From assembly GCA_023417785.1 (NCBI GenBank), contig JAEZEH010000123.1, positions 1 to 57,146 of the forward strand: a DNA stretch of 57,146 nucleotides, read 5' to 3'. Origin of the DNA: Bacteroidota bacterium. GTDB taxonomy: Bacteria > Bacteroidota > Bacteroidia > Cytophagales > Cyclobacteriaceae. Each line of letters starts with the position of its first letter. The stretch's first letter is position 1. Below are positions 43,111 to 52,951 of the stretch, piece by piece. The notes under the pieces are model-generated. The model saw nothing but the letters and a program-made list of their open reading frames with translations, was not told where the DNA came from and searched no databases. The translations under genes were made by a program, and so were the position numbers.

Positions 43111-45540
43111 TTAGTCGGTTCGTAGTGTCTCGGACGGGTTTGTTATGGCAGCGCGAACGGAACGATAACTCACCGTCGCAAGCGCAATAATCAACGTGGA
43201 GGCTACACTAATCAGATAAACTGACCAGTGAATGGAAACATGGTATGCAAAAGTCTCCAGCCATTGGTTCATCACATACCACGCGAGTGGCGCGGCCATC
43301 ACAAATGAAATAACAATAAGCCGGATGAAGTCGCGTGAAAACAGGAACACAATGCTTTGCACTGAAGCCCCCATAACCTTGCGGATACCAACCTCTTTCA
43401 GCTTCTGGTTCGCCATGAAAGAGACGAGTCCATATAAGCCCAGGCACCCGATGAAAATGGATATGCCGGCAAAAATCCGTATCAGTGTAAATGTTCGCTC
43501 ATCCTGACGATAAAGCCTTTCCAGTTTCTGATCGAGGAAATTATACTCAAAGTAGTATTCCGGAAATGCTTCATGCCATTGCTTCTCGATGAATCCGATC
43601 GTTTGCTGTAAGTCGCCCCCACTGATCTTGATTCCAGCTTCATAATAGAAGTGAGGGAAGTTTACCAGTACAACGGGTTGAATCTCGTTGTGAAGAGATG
43701 TTACATGAAAATCTTTCACCACACCAATCACTTCCGCGTTGATCCGGTTCAGCCCAGTGGTGATGTTTTTGCCTATGATATCCTCCGGCTTGTCAAAACC
43801 GAGTTGACGTGCACCCGATTCATTGAGGAGGTAGACGAATCGCTGCTGACCTTCGGGAAGCGCCGCATCAGATGCCTTTTCGTCGCTTTCGTTGAACCAT
43901 CTTCCCGCCTTCAATTCGATCCCATAGGTTTCCATGTAATCACGATCCGCCGGCTTCACGCCTACCGGAAACAATTCATTTCCAGCGCGCTCGGTGAGGA
44001 AGTAGTTTGTCCCGAAATTATTATCCGACGTAGGGGCTCCAAGAGAAAATGATACGGACTTAATAGACGGGTTGCTCAACATCCTTGCTTTAAGTGATTC
44101 GAGTTTTTCTTTTTTGTTTTCGGGAATATCAACGAGAATTACGGCCTCTTTTTCAAAACCAAGCGGTTTAGTCCGAAAGAACTTCATTTGGTCAGAAACG
44201 ATAAGCGTACCGATAATAAGGATCTGCGCGATCATGAACTGACAAACTACGAGCACTTTCCGAACGGCGACGCCGGATCCGGAAGGGGTCACCATTTTGT
44301 TCTTCAGCACTGTTATGGGATCAAATCCGGAAAGGATGAGCGCGGGATAGAACCCTGAAAGCAAAGTAGTAACAAGGGCAAGTGTTATCAGGAAGATCGC
44401 CAATACCCCATCCGAAAACAGCCTCAGCGATATTTCTTTTCCGATAAAACTATTAACCCAGGGCGTCAACCATTCGGCCAACCCCAGTGAAATAAGGATC
44501 GCCACACATGTTATGAGAAAAGTTTCAGTAAGGAAATAGGCTGCAAGTTGACTGCGCCTGGCACCGAGAGTTTTCCGGACTCCGATCTCACGCGACTTCT
44601 TCACAGCAAGAGCGGTTGAAAGGTTGATGAAATTAATGCACGCGATCACAAGAATAAAAATTCCGAGCAGCGCCATTACTTTCAGTTCTTTATAGGAAGC
44701 GTTGGAACCCGGCGCCGGATTTTCGGTGTACTGCTCGTCGAAATGAATCGCCGAAAGTGGCTGGAGCGCATAGCTCTTGCGTTTGCTGTCTTCAGGGGGA
44801 TAATACTTCTCAACAAAAGCCTTAAGTGATTGTTCCAATTCGGCCGGACTAACGCCCTGCGGCAACACCACATAAGAATACCCGGAGGCCGTCAGCGACC
44901 ATTGATCGAGGGGAAAGCCGCCTATAAAATCCGAGATCAGCGACGGCATTGATAGTACCATTTGAAACTGGATATGCGAATCCAAGGGCACATCTTCGAT
45001 CGTACCTACTACTTCTGCATCGAGCCTGCTGCTAACGCGGATGGTCATCGGGGATTCTCCCGTATAGCCTAGCTTAGCGGCCAATGATTGGCTAACGAAA
45101 GCCTTTCCAGGCTGGGCAAGATCCTCAGTTGGATTGCCTGACAAGACAGGGAAATCAAATACCTTGAAAAACAACGAGTCAGCAAAGATTACGTTCTCGG
45201 CGACGAGTTTCCGATCGTCAAGGGTCAGGAACACCGACTCTTCATAGTGCAGCTGTGTCGAAAGTGGGATATGCGGGAAGTCATTCCTGAACGCATCGAC
45301 AAAAGGATACGGGGTGGCAGAACCATATTCTTCACCGGAAGCACTTTGCGAATTCTGGACTACGCGGTAGATCGCGTCGTGTTTCTCATGGAACCGGTCA
45401 TAGCCAAGATCGTAACGTATAAGCAGAAAGATGACTATGCATGACGTAATGCCGATGCTGAGTCCCAGAATGTTAATCAGCGAATACATTCCGTTTCGAA
45501 GCAGATTTCGGAGAGTAGTGACGATGTAGTTTCTGATCAT
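43111..45540 (-). CDS. MacB/FtsX-type ABC permease
   Basis: An 809-residue permease with the same two-unit layout as its neighbour: MIRNYIVTTLRNLLRNG start, first helix about residues 20-40, periplasmic domain (FHEKHDAIYRVVQNSQ), helices near 280-420 with KKSREIGVRKTLGARR, a second periplasmic domain, and C-terminal helices with NQKLKEVGIRKVMGAS and NPSETLRTD. It is the first gene of the array and is divergent from the NtrC-type regulator 156 bp away, which makes it the likely target of that regulator. Substrate unknown. A -24/-12-like sequence lies just upstream. Confidence 0.92.
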   Translation of the reverse strand: MIRNYIVTTLRNLLRNGMYSLINILGLSIGITSCIVIFLLIRYDLGYDRFHEKHDAIYRVVQNSQSASGEEYGSATPYPFVDAFRNDFPHIPLSTQLHYEESVFLTLDDRKLVAENVIFADSLFFKVFDFPVLSGNPTEDLAQPGKAFVSQSLAAKLGYTGESPMTIRVSSRLDAEVVGTIEDVPLDSHIQFQMVLSMPSLISDFIGGFPLDQWSLTASGYSYVVLPQGVSPAELEQSLKAFVEKYYPPEDSKRKSYALQPLSAIHFDEQYTENPAPGSNASYKELKVMALLGIFILVIACINFINLSTALAVKKSREIGVRKTLGARRSQLAAYFLTETFLITCVAILISLGLAEWLTPWVNSFIGKEISLRLFSDGVLAIFLITLALVTTLLSGFYPALILSGFDPITVLKNKMVTPSGSGVAVRKVLVVCQFMIAQILIIGTLIVSDQMKFFRTKPLGFEKEAVILVDIPENKKEKLESLKARMLSNPSIKSVSFSLGAPTSDNNFGTNYFLTERAGNELFPVGVKPADRDYMETYGIELKAGRWFNESDEKASDAALPEGQQRFVYLLNESGARQLGFDKPEDIIGKNITTGLNRINAEVIGVVKDFHVTSLHNEIQPVVLVNFPHFYYEAGIKISGGDLQQTIGFIEKQWHEAFPEYYFEYNFLDQKLERLYRQDERTFTLIRIFAGISIFIGCLGLYGLVSFMANQKLKEVGIRKVMGASVQSIVFLFSRDFIRLIVISFVMAAPLAWYVMNQWLETFAYHVSIHWSVYLISVASTLIIALATVSYRSVRAAITNPSETLRTD

Positions 45541-45555
45541 ATGTACGGATGGATT

Positions 45556-45571
45556 TCCAACAATCCTGCCA
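45556..45571 (-). promoter_or_regulatory. Candidate sigma-54 (-24/-12) element upstream of the permease array
   Basis: On the minus strand TGGCAGG-ATTG-TTGGA fits the sigma-54 pattern TGGCACG-N4-TTGCW except for two positions, one being the C of the -12 element. It ends 16 bp before the permease ATG, implying a very short leader. The divergent gene encodes a sigma-54 activator, which gives the site context; the -12 mismatch keeps it doubtful. Confidence 0.33.
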
Positions 45572-45696
45572 TTTAATTAACTACTTGACATTGAATTCAT
45601 TAAGAAGCATAGTAATCACATTAACCATCATAAATGTACCGAAATCGTTACAGTCTATAGTTTGAAAACGATACATTTTAGCTACTTTAAACCGCC

Positions 45697-47064
45697 ATGA
45701 ATTCTTCTAAATTATTAATAATTGACGATGATCGCGACGTATTGGAAACAGCCCGCATGTTTCTGAAGCAGGAGTTCGCAACCGTAAGGCTGGAGGAAGA
45801 CCCAGGGAATCTGCGCAGGAACATTGACGTGAAGGAATTTGATGTTGTTCTCCTCGACATGAATTTCAAAAAAGGCATGAATGACGGAGAAGAAGGATTT
45901 TACTGGCTAGAGCACATTCTATCAGTAGATCGTGATGCCGTAGTGATTCTCATTACCGCGTACGGGGAAGTGGACCTGGCAGTACAAGCTATGAAGAAAG
46001 GTGCGGTTGATTTTGTGACCAAGCCGTGGAAAAACCAGAAACTACTTGCCACCATTCACGCGGCGCTACAAATCCGAAACTCACGCCGCGAGATTGAACG
46101 ACTTAAGACAACGCAGGAAAAACTGAGTGGCGATCTCGACGTTCAGTTTACTGATTTTGTGGGTTCATCTCCCGCCATTGAGCGCGTTCAGGATCTTGTG
46201 CAACGGGTGGCGGCTACTGATGCCGACGTGCTGATTCTCGGTGAGAATGGAACCGGAAAAGAAGTGGTCGCGCGGGCAATACATCGCCGGTCGAACCGAA
46301 GCAATAATGTCTTTATCACGGTAGATCTGGGTGCCCTTACTGAATCGCTTTTCGAAAGCGAATTATTCGGTTATGTGAAAGGCGCGTTCACCGACGCAAA
46401 ACAAGATAAGCCGGGCCGATTCGAACTCGCGGAAGGTGGAACGCTGTTCCTAGATGAAATCGGAAACCTGTCCCTCCCACTCCAGGCCAAACTTCTGACG
46501 GTATTGCAGCAACGAAAAATTCAACGCCTTGGATCAACCCGGGAGACACCCGTCAACTTTCGCCTTATCTGTGCCACTAACATGGAGCTTCATGAGATGG
46601 TGTTCAGCAGGCAATTCCGACAAGATTTGTTGTACCGTATCAACACTGTCGAGATTCGCGTTCCGGCACTTCGCGAACGGGTCGACGATATCGGACCGTT
46701 ATCGGAGTATTTCCTGAACCGCTACGGCCAGAAATACAAGCGTCCCGGAATACGGATAGACAAAACGGTAATGACGAAGCTTAAGAAGTACGCATGGCCT
46801 GGTAATATCCGGGAGCTTCAGCATGCCATTGAAAGGGCTGTCATCCTCAATGAAGGCAAGGTGATACAATCGGCCGAACTATTGATTAATGCCGGCCCCC
46901 AGCCAAAATCAAAGGAAGCAACTCCACGGACCATGGATGAGATGGAAAAGCAGTTCATCCTGGAATCGCTTCAGCAACACGAAGGTAACGTTACGAATAC
47001 CGCCAGAACAATGGGTATGACACGCACCGCACTTTACCGCAGAATGAAAAAGCATGGAATCTAA
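45697..47064 (+). CDS. NtrC-type sigma-54-dependent response regulator
   Basis: A 455-residue enhancer-binding protein. The receiver (about 6-120) has acidic Asp10/Asp11 and phospho-acceptor Asp54 in VVLLDMNF. The AAA+ domain (about 150-380) has Walker A GENGTGKE (182-189), the sigma-54 contact loop GAFTDA (229-234; Asp replaces the Gly of GAFTGA), and Walker B GTLFLDEIG. The C-terminal Fis-type HTH (GNVTNTARTMGMTRTALYRRM) binds enhancers. It is cotranscribed with the kinase gene 12 bp downstream and divergent from the permeases. The GAFTDA variant is familiar in Bacteroidota regulators and is probably functional. Confidence 0.95.
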   Translation: MNSSKLLIIDDDRDVLETARMFLKQEFATVRLEEDPGNLRRNIDVKEFDVVLLDMNFKKGMNDGEEGFYWLEHILSVDRDAVVILITAYGEVDLAVQAMKKGAVDFVTKPWKNQKLLATIHAALQIRNSRREIERLKTTQEKLSGDLDVQFTDFVGSSPAIERVQDLVQRVAATDADVLILGENGTGKEVVARAIHRRSNRSNNVFITVDLGALTESLFESELFGYVKGAFTDAKQDKPGRFELAEGGTLFLDEIGNLSLPLQAKLLTVLQQRKIQRLGSTRETPVNFRLICATNMELHEMVFSRQFRQDLLYRINTVEIRVPALRERVDDIGPLSEYFLNRYGQKYKRPGIRIDKTVMTKLKKYAWPGNIRELQHAIERAVILNEGKVIQSAELLINAGPQPKSKEATPRTMDEMEKQFILESLQQHEGNVTNTARTMGMTRTALYRRMKKHGI

Positions 47065-47076
47065 AATGTCCGCCGA

Positions 47077-48456
47077 ATGATTCTGAAAAGCTTTACCCTG
47101 AAAGTGACCATCCGCGTGCTGCTACTAGTCGCAACGATTACATTACTCAGTCAGATATTCGGCAACCCGGATTTATTCTTCAATCAAATCATCCTCTGCA
47201 TCGCACTTGTACTTCAGGTAATTGAATTGATTTATTTTGTAAACCACACGAACCGCGAACTGGCGAAATTGTTTTACGCAGTCCGCCATGCAGACTTTTC
47301 AATTTCGTTCAAGGATAACCAGCTGGGCAAGTCATTCCGCGAACTGCATGGGGGCTTCACGACTATCCTTGAAACGTATAAAAAAGTCAAGATCGAAAAA
47401 GAAGGACAATTCCAGTTTTTACAGGCTCTGGTGAACCAGATCAACATCGGTATCCTTGCCGTTGAAGGCGACTCGGTTATTATTATCAACGCGCGGGCTG
47501 AGAATCTCTTGAATACCCGCCGCACAACGGACTGGGCACTACTGCGACAGCTGAATCGATCTCTTACTGAGACCATCGATTCGCTCGGCGAACAGGGCCG
47601 GCGCCTCGTGGAACTGCAATTGGCCGATGAAACCAAAATGGTAGCGCTTGAAGTAAACACGCTACTATTACTTGAAAGACCAATTCGCCTGATAACGCTT
47701 CAGGACATCAACTCCGAAATTGAGCAAAAGGAAATTGAGGCCTGGCACAAGTTGATCCGGATTCTCACCCACGAGATCATGAACTCGGTTACACCAATTA
47801 CATCACTTACCGAAACGATGTCGGGAATGTTAACCTCCAGGCAGGGAAACCAAAAGTCGTTGCAAGAACTCAATGAAGACACGATCTCCGATATAAGGTT
47901 TTCTCTGGATACGATTCACAATCGTAGTGAATCACTGCTCAAATTTGTAGAAACGTACCGGAAGCTTTCGCGCATACCCAAGCCGACACGAACCGACGTA
48001 TGGCTGCAGGAATATTTCAAGTACATTTGCAACCTCCTGTCAAGTGAACTTACCCAGGAGAACATTCAACTAGCTGTATCTGTCCAGCCTGCCTCGTTAC
48101 TTTTGCAGTTCGACAAAACACTTATAGAGCAAGTGTTGATAAATCTGCTTACCAACAGTATTCATGCTTTGAAGGGGAGAAATGAGAAACGTATCAGCAT
48201 AGCGGCCTATCGCACTGACAACGCAATCATTATCGAAGTGGCCGATACCGGCACCGGGATTCCACCAAAGGAATTAAAGGAAATATTTGTTCCGTTTTTT
48301 TCAACCAAAAAGAACGGCTCCGGAATAGGGCTCAGCCTGGCCAAACAAATTATGACTCTTCACAACGGATCAATTACCGTTAGTTCTACCCCAAATCGCG
48401 GTACGAGCTTCTTTCTTCGATTCCGATCTTCAGATGAAGTAGTCCATCAGGTATAA
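47077..48456 (+). CDS. Sensor histidine kinase paired with the NtrC-type regulator
   Basis: A 459-residue inner-membrane kinase with two membrane segments near the N-terminus (about 11-26 and 31-50), almost no periplasmic loop, a PAS-like cytoplasmic region (about 110-205), HisKA with His232 in ILTHEIMNSV, and HATPase_c with NLLTNSIHAL, DTGTGIPP and GSGIGLSLA. Lacking a periplasmic domain, it probably senses a membrane or cytoplasmic signal. It follows the regulator by 12 bp and precedes an aldo/keto reductase by 23 bp, so the three form an operon. Confidence 0.94.
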   Translation: MILKSFTLKVTIRVLLLVATITLLSQIFGNPDLFFNQIILCIALVLQVIELIYFVNHTNRELAKLFYAVRHADFSISFKDNQLGKSFRELHGGFTTILETYKKVKIEKEGQFQFLQALVNQINIGILAVEGDSVIIINARAENLLNTRRTTDWALLRQLNRSLTETIDSLGEQGRRLVELQLADETKMVALEVNTLLLLERPIRLITLQDINSEIEQKEIEAWHKLIRILTHEIMNSVTPITSLTETMSGMLTSRQGNQKSLQELNEDTISDIRFSLDTIHNRSESLLKFVETYRKLSRIPKPTRTDVWLQEYFKYICNLLSSELTQENIQLAVSVQPASLLLQFDKTLIEQVLINLLTNSIHALKGRNEKRISIAAYRTDNAIIIEVADTGTGIPPKELKEIFVPFFSTKKNGSGIGLSLAKQIMTLHNGSITVSSTPNRGTSFFLRFRSSDEVVHQV

Positions 48457-48479
48457 GTTTTTCTGCGTAATTTAATGGT

Positions 48480-49388
48480 ATGCAAATGGACCGCAGAAAA
48501 TGGCTCCAAACAGCGGCGATGTTATCAGTCGGCCCCTTCTTCCCTAAATTGGCGGAAATGAATCCCCAGATGCTTCAGAAAATTATTCCGTCGACAGGCG
48601 AAATGCTTCCCGTTATTGGACTGGGGACATGGCAAACGTTCGACGTCCCTAATGATATCGCTGAAACAAAACCGTTGACAAATGTTTTGGAAACCCTTAT
48701 CCAGCACGGTGGAAAATTGGTTGACAGTTCACCCATGTACGGGCGCTCTGAGGAAATACTTGGGAGTCTGTCTGCAAAGGCGGGGTTGAATAAAGATTTG
48801 TTTATAGCCACCAAAGTCTGGACTACGGGTCGCGAAAATGGCATTCAACAGATGAACAAATCGATGGATCTGCTTCAGCGCAAACGAATTGATTTGATGC
48901 AGGTGCATAACCTTTCGGACTGGGAAACTCACCTTCCAACGCTTCGGAAATGGAAAGAAGAGAGCCGAATCAGATATATCGGCATAACCCATTACACTGA
49001 AAGCGCATATCCCCGAATCGAAAAAATTCTTCGAGAGGAGGCCGTCGACTTCCTTCAAATAAATTATTCCCTTTCCTCACGAAACGCAGACCAGAGGTTG
49101 TTTCCGCTTGCTATGGAGAAAAAAGTAGCCGTAATTATCAACCGGCCTTTCGAAGAAGGAGCATTATTCAGACGGGTTAAGGGCCAGACCCTCCCCTCCT
49201 GGGCCGGCGAATTTGGCTGCAAGAGCTGGGGCCAGTTCTTCCTTAAATTCATTGTTTCGCACCCTGCCGTTTCCTGTGCAATTCCAGGAACTTCCAAGCC
49301 ACATCACATGCTTGACAATGCGCTGGCGGGAACCGGTCGAATGCCCGATGAAAAGGAACGCCAGAAAATGATTAAGATATTGAGTTGA
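48480..49388 (+). CDS. Exported aldo/keto reductase
   Basis: A 302-residue aldo/keto reductase with the catalytic tetrad Asp82, Tyr87 (VDSSPMYG), Lys112 (ATKVW) and His143 (QVHNLSDW). The N-terminus MDRRKWLQTAAMLSVGPFF resembles a twin-arginine signal, so the enzyme may be exported folded. A second ATG at 48486 (MDRRK) is an equally good start. The NADPH-binding C-terminal motif is degenerate (CAIPGTSKPHHMLDNA), as in some periplasmic members. It follows the kinase gene by 23 bp, so it is probably cotranscribed with the two-component pair. Substrate unknown. Confidence 0.88.
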   Translation: MQMDRRKWLQTAAMLSVGPFFPKLAEMNPQMLQKIIPSTGEMLPVIGLGTWQTFDVPNDIAETKPLTNVLETLIQHGGKLVDSSPMYGRSEEILGSLSAKAGLNKDLFIATKVWTTGRENGIQQMNKSMDLLQRKRIDLMQVHNLSDWETHLPTLRKWKEESRIRYIGITHYTESAYPRIEKILREEAVDFLQINYSLSSRNADQRLFPLAMEKKVAVIINRPFEEGALFRRVKGQTLPSWAGEFGCKSWGQFFLKFIVSHPAVSCAIPGTSKPHHMLDNALAGTGRMPDEKERQKMIKILS

Positions 49389-49625
49389 TCGCAGACGGTG
49401 CTAACGAATGAAAAAAGAACTCAAGGCCAGCCATTTTGAAATGAAATATAATCTGGGTGATTGTCGAACTTGCATTTTAAAGGCAAATAATTAATTTTAA
49501 AAAAAGTGTGTTGCCTTGGTATACTTCAAAGTTTTCCGGAGTCCGGCGCCCTGTCCGATAACGTAACACCGGGAGCGAGCTTTCAAGGGAATCTGAGCGT
49601 GGTGCCATAAACCTATACAGGATAC

Positions 49626-52600
49626 ATGAGAAAATTTATACTGACAGGGATTATCATTCTATCTGCAATATTTTCAGTTTCTGCACAAGAGAGAACGGTC
49701 ACCGGGAAAGTGGTTTCAGAAAAAGACGGTGAGGAATTGCCTGGCGTAAATATTCGCGTAAAAAATACAACACGCGGAACCATTACCAACGTCGATGGCG
49801 ATTACTCACTTAGTGTCCGCGGATCGGGTGATACGCTGGTGTTTTCGTTCATTGGTTTTCTTCCGATGGAACAGGTTGTTGGCAACCGAAGCGTTGTAAA
49901 CGTTCGCATGGCCTCAGAAACGAGGGAACTGGACGAAGTGGTCGTCACGGGATTTCAGGAAGTGGAAAGAAAACTTTTTACCGGGTCGGCCGCCACTGTT
50001 AAGATGTCGGAGCTCCGCGTAGGCGGTCTGTCTAACGTGAGTCAGATGCTCGAAGGTCGTGTCGCGGGAGTAACCGTCGACAACGTTTCCGGATCTTTTG
50101 GAGCCAATCCCAAAATCAGAATACGCGGCAACACCTCCATCAACGGGGATACGCAGCCTCTGTTCGTTGTCGATGGGGTTATACTCGAAGACCTCAATCA
50201 GCTAAACGCAGACGACATCATCACCGGTAACGCCAACACATTGACCGCCTCTTCGATCGCCGGTCTTAATCCCGACGATATTGAATCGCAGCAAGTCCTC
50301 CGGGACGCTTCGGCTACCGCATTATACGGCACGCGCGCCAAAAATGGTGTGATTGTGATCAACACAAAAAAAGGGAGGAGTGGCGTTACTAGAGTGAATT
50401 ACGCCGCGAACTTTTCCCTGAACCTCCGCCCTACCTACAACCAGTTTGATATTCTGAATTCAGGCGAAGAAATGTCAATCTATCGTGAGATGTATGAGAA
50501 AGGTCTGATCGACATTACAACATCTGTCAAGGCGCAGAACTATGGTGTGCTCGGAAAAATGTTTTCCGAAATCTCTGAACATAATTTAGACTGGGGACCA
50601 AACGGTTCACTTAACGAAGAGTATCTAAACCGGTACGAGAATGCAAACACCGATTGGTTTGACGTGCTTTTCCGCGATCTTTCCCTCCAGCAGCAACATT
50701 CACTCAGCTTTACCGCAGGGAACGAAAAGCACAATAGCTATTATTCGATCAGCTACCTCCATGACAACGGACAGACTATTGCCGACAACGTAAAGCGTTA
50801 TGCGGGAACGGCTAAGAATACGTTTTTGTTTTCCGATAAACTTTCGCTTGATCTCAAAATCACCGGGAATTATCGCGAACAACGCGCTCCAGGAACACAG
50901 AACCGGGATTTCGACCCGATAACCGGGCGCTTCAGAAGAGACTTTGATATCAATCCATTGAGCTATGCCCTAAATACCAGCCGATCTATGCGCGCGTATG
51001 ATGAAAACGGTGAACTCGAGTACTTCCGTCGGAATTACACTCCTTTCAACATCGTCGAAGAACTTGGACTCAACTACATTAATATCGGCGTGGCCGACAT
51101 GTCTACGCAGGCGGACATCACTTATCGGCTTCGCGACAACATTACCGTTCGGAGTACGACTCAGGGTCGATATGCTTTCACACGTCGTGAGCATGTTATC
51201 CATGAAAAAAGTAACCAGGCAGAAGCCTACCGCGCCGACGATACACAGTACATTCAAGACGCTAATCCCCTTCTTTTTCGCGATCCCGACGATCCGGGAG
51301 GTCAGCCGCAGGTCGTCCTTCCCGAGGGGGGCTTCAACAACGTTGTCACAGACGACTTACGGTATTTTTACATGCGTAACAGCATTGACTGGTCTCGCAC
51401 GTTCAATAGCATTCATGAAATAAACGTCCTTGCGGGCCAGGAAATCAAATATGCTCACCGGAACAGTCGTCGCGCGGATGCGATTGGCGTAGTGTATGAG
51501 AATGGCGGCGTGGTGAACACCGATCCGAAGATGATTGATTTTCTTAATCGCCAGGGTGTCCAACCAAATGCCCTCGGCTACGACCTTGAAAAATTTGTTG
51601 GCGCTTTTATTAACGCAGGTTATGCTTACCGCGACAAGTATATCTTCAATGGAACCATCCGATATGATGGTACAAACCGCCTGGGCAAAAGTAAAAACGC
51701 ACGTTACCTCCCAACATGGAACATAAGCGGTGCATGGAATATAGATCAGGAATCCTTTTTTGATTTTGACTTCTTCTCGTATCTGAAGTTGCGCTCAACG
51801 TACGGACTATCCGCTAACCTGGGACCAAACACCAGTGCACTCCTGGACCTGCGTTCGGGTGTAACGCTCCGCCCGACAGACGTAGAGACTTTCCTCTACA
51901 TCCAGGCTCTTGAAAACAGCGATCTCACCTGGGAAAAGTTAAATGAATTTAACGTCGGGATCGACTTCGGCATCCTCGACAGTCGCGTAACGGGAACAGT
52001 AGATTATTACACACGACAATCATATGATCTGATAGGCGTGATACAAACCAGTGGTGTAGGCGGTAACGCTTACAAAACCGGAAACTACGCCAACATGGAA
52101 TCGCAGGGAATCGAGTTCTCCGTCAACAGCACCAACCTCCAATTGGGTGATTTCTCCTGGCTTACCAGTTTCAACATTGGCTATACCCACGACCAGATAA
52201 CAAAACTCGAGTTCAATCCCCGTTTAGGAGACGCGATCACTCAGGGCGGCGCGGCTGTGTTGGGCGGCCCTCGCCGAGGACTTTTCTCCACCCGGTTCGC
52301 AGGACTTGATTCGAGGGGAATTCCTACGTTCTTTGATGAAAATAATGAAGTTGTTTACAACTACGATCTGCAGGATCGCGAAAACCTCACCAACGTGCTG
52401 AAGTATGAAGGCCCCGCCGAACCACGTGGTGCGGGTGGACTTTCGAATATTTTCAACTACAAAGGGTTTTCGCTTAATGTATTCCTGTCGTTCAAATTCG
52501 ATTACAAGATCCGGCTTGATGATGCATTTCGCCCGCGTTATAACGACTTCAACTCATTTTCGCAAAGTTTCATCAACCGATGGATCGTTCCCGGGGATGA

Positions 52601-52940
52601 AGCATTCACCAATATCCCTGTGATCCTTGATCAACGAGTTATCGAAGGAGAAAATGCTGATTATCAAAACGCATATGACTTGTTCAATAAGAGTACCGAA
52701 CGCGTTGCCGACGGTTCGTATCTGAGGTTGAAGACGGTACGGCTAAGCTACAGCCTGCCACGGAGCCTCTATTCGCGAATCCGCGCCAGCAATGCGCAAA
52801 TTTCGGTAGAAGCCCAGAATCTGATGTTGTTATATTCCGATAAACGCCTCAATGGCCAGGACCCTGAATTCTTTTCAGCTGGTGGTGTAGCGTTGCCTCA
52901 GCCGCGCCTGATCACCACCTCAATTATCCTCGGATTTTAG
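49626..52940 (+). CDS. SusC/RagA family TonB-linked outer membrane receptor (second locus)
   Basis: A 1104-residue TonB-dependent transporter. Signal peptide to about residue 20 (ending SVSAQ), carboxypeptidase-like domain (GKVVSEKDGEELPGVNIRVK), TonB-box region DEVVVTGFQEVERK, plug (KIRIRGNTSI, FVVDGVILED, NGVIVINTKKG) and barrel ending RLITTSIILGF. Plug features such as FTGSAATV and the operon context match the SusC subgroup linked with a zinc metallohydrolase lipoprotein, not the glycan-specific subgroup. The imported substrate may be a peptide or protein fragment, an inference from the partner enzyme. Confidence 0.95.
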   Translation: MRKFILTGIIILSAIFSVSAQERTVTGKVVSEKDGEELPGVNIRVKNTTRGTITNVDGDYSLSVRGSGDTLVFSFIGFLPMEQVVGNRSVVNVRMASETRELDEVVVTGFQEVERKLFTGSAATVKMSELRVGGLSNVSQMLEGRVAGVTVDNVSGSFGANPKIRIRGNTSINGDTQPLFVVDGVILEDLNQLNADDIITGNANTLTASSIAGLNPDDIESQQVLRDASATALYGTRAKNGVIVINTKKGRSGVTRVNYAANFSLNLRPTYNQFDILNSGEEMSIYREMYEKGLIDITTSVKAQNYGVLGKMFSEISEHNLDWGPNGSLNEEYLNRYENANTDWFDVLFRDLSLQQQHSLSFTAGNEKHNSYYSISYLHDNGQTIADNVKRYAGTAKNTFLFSDKLSLDLKITGNYREQRAPGTQNRDFDPITGRFRRDFDINPLSYALNTSRSMRAYDENGELEYFRRNYTPFNIVEELGLNYINIGVADMSTQADITYRLRDNITVRSTTQGRYAFTRREHVIHEKSNQAEAYRADDTQYIQDANPLLFRDPDDPGGQPQVVLPEGGFNNVVTDDLRYFYMRNSIDWSRTFNSIHEINVLAGQEIKYAHRNSRRADAIGVVYENGGVVNTDPKMIDFLNRQGVQPNALGYDLEKFVGAFINAGYAYRDKYIFNGTIRYDGTNRLGKSKNARYLPTWNISGAWNIDQESFFDFDFFSYLKLRSTYGLSANLGPNTSALLDLRSGVTLRPTDVETFLYIQALENSDLTWEKLNEFNVGIDFGILDSRVTGTVDYYTRQSYDLIGVIQTSGVGGNAYKTGNYANMESQGIEFSVNSTNLQLGDFSWLTSFNIGYTHDQITKLEFNPRLGDAITQGGAAVLGGPRRGLFSTRFAGLDSRGIPTFFDENNEVVYNYDLQDRENLTNVLKYEGPAEPRGAGGLSNIFNYKGFSLNVFLSFKFDYKIRLDDAFRPRYNDFNSFSQSFINRWIVPGDEAFTNIPVILDQRVIEGENADYQNAYDLFNKSTERVADGSYLRLKTVRLSYSLPRSLYSRIRASNAQISVEAQNLMLLYSDKRLNGQDPEFFSAGGVALPQPRLITTSIILGF

Positions 52941-52951
52941 CCACGCTCACT

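Noticed and set aside
45640..45674. CGAAATCGTTAC and TGAAAACGATAC as a direct-repeat operator
   Set aside because: Only 9 of 12 positions agree and the pair is short; the shared ATCGTT palindrome is kept as a weak note instead.
49409..49495. 28-codon frame upstream of the second susC
   Set aside because: No signal, membrane segment or recognisable feature; likely chance in AT-rich leader DNA.
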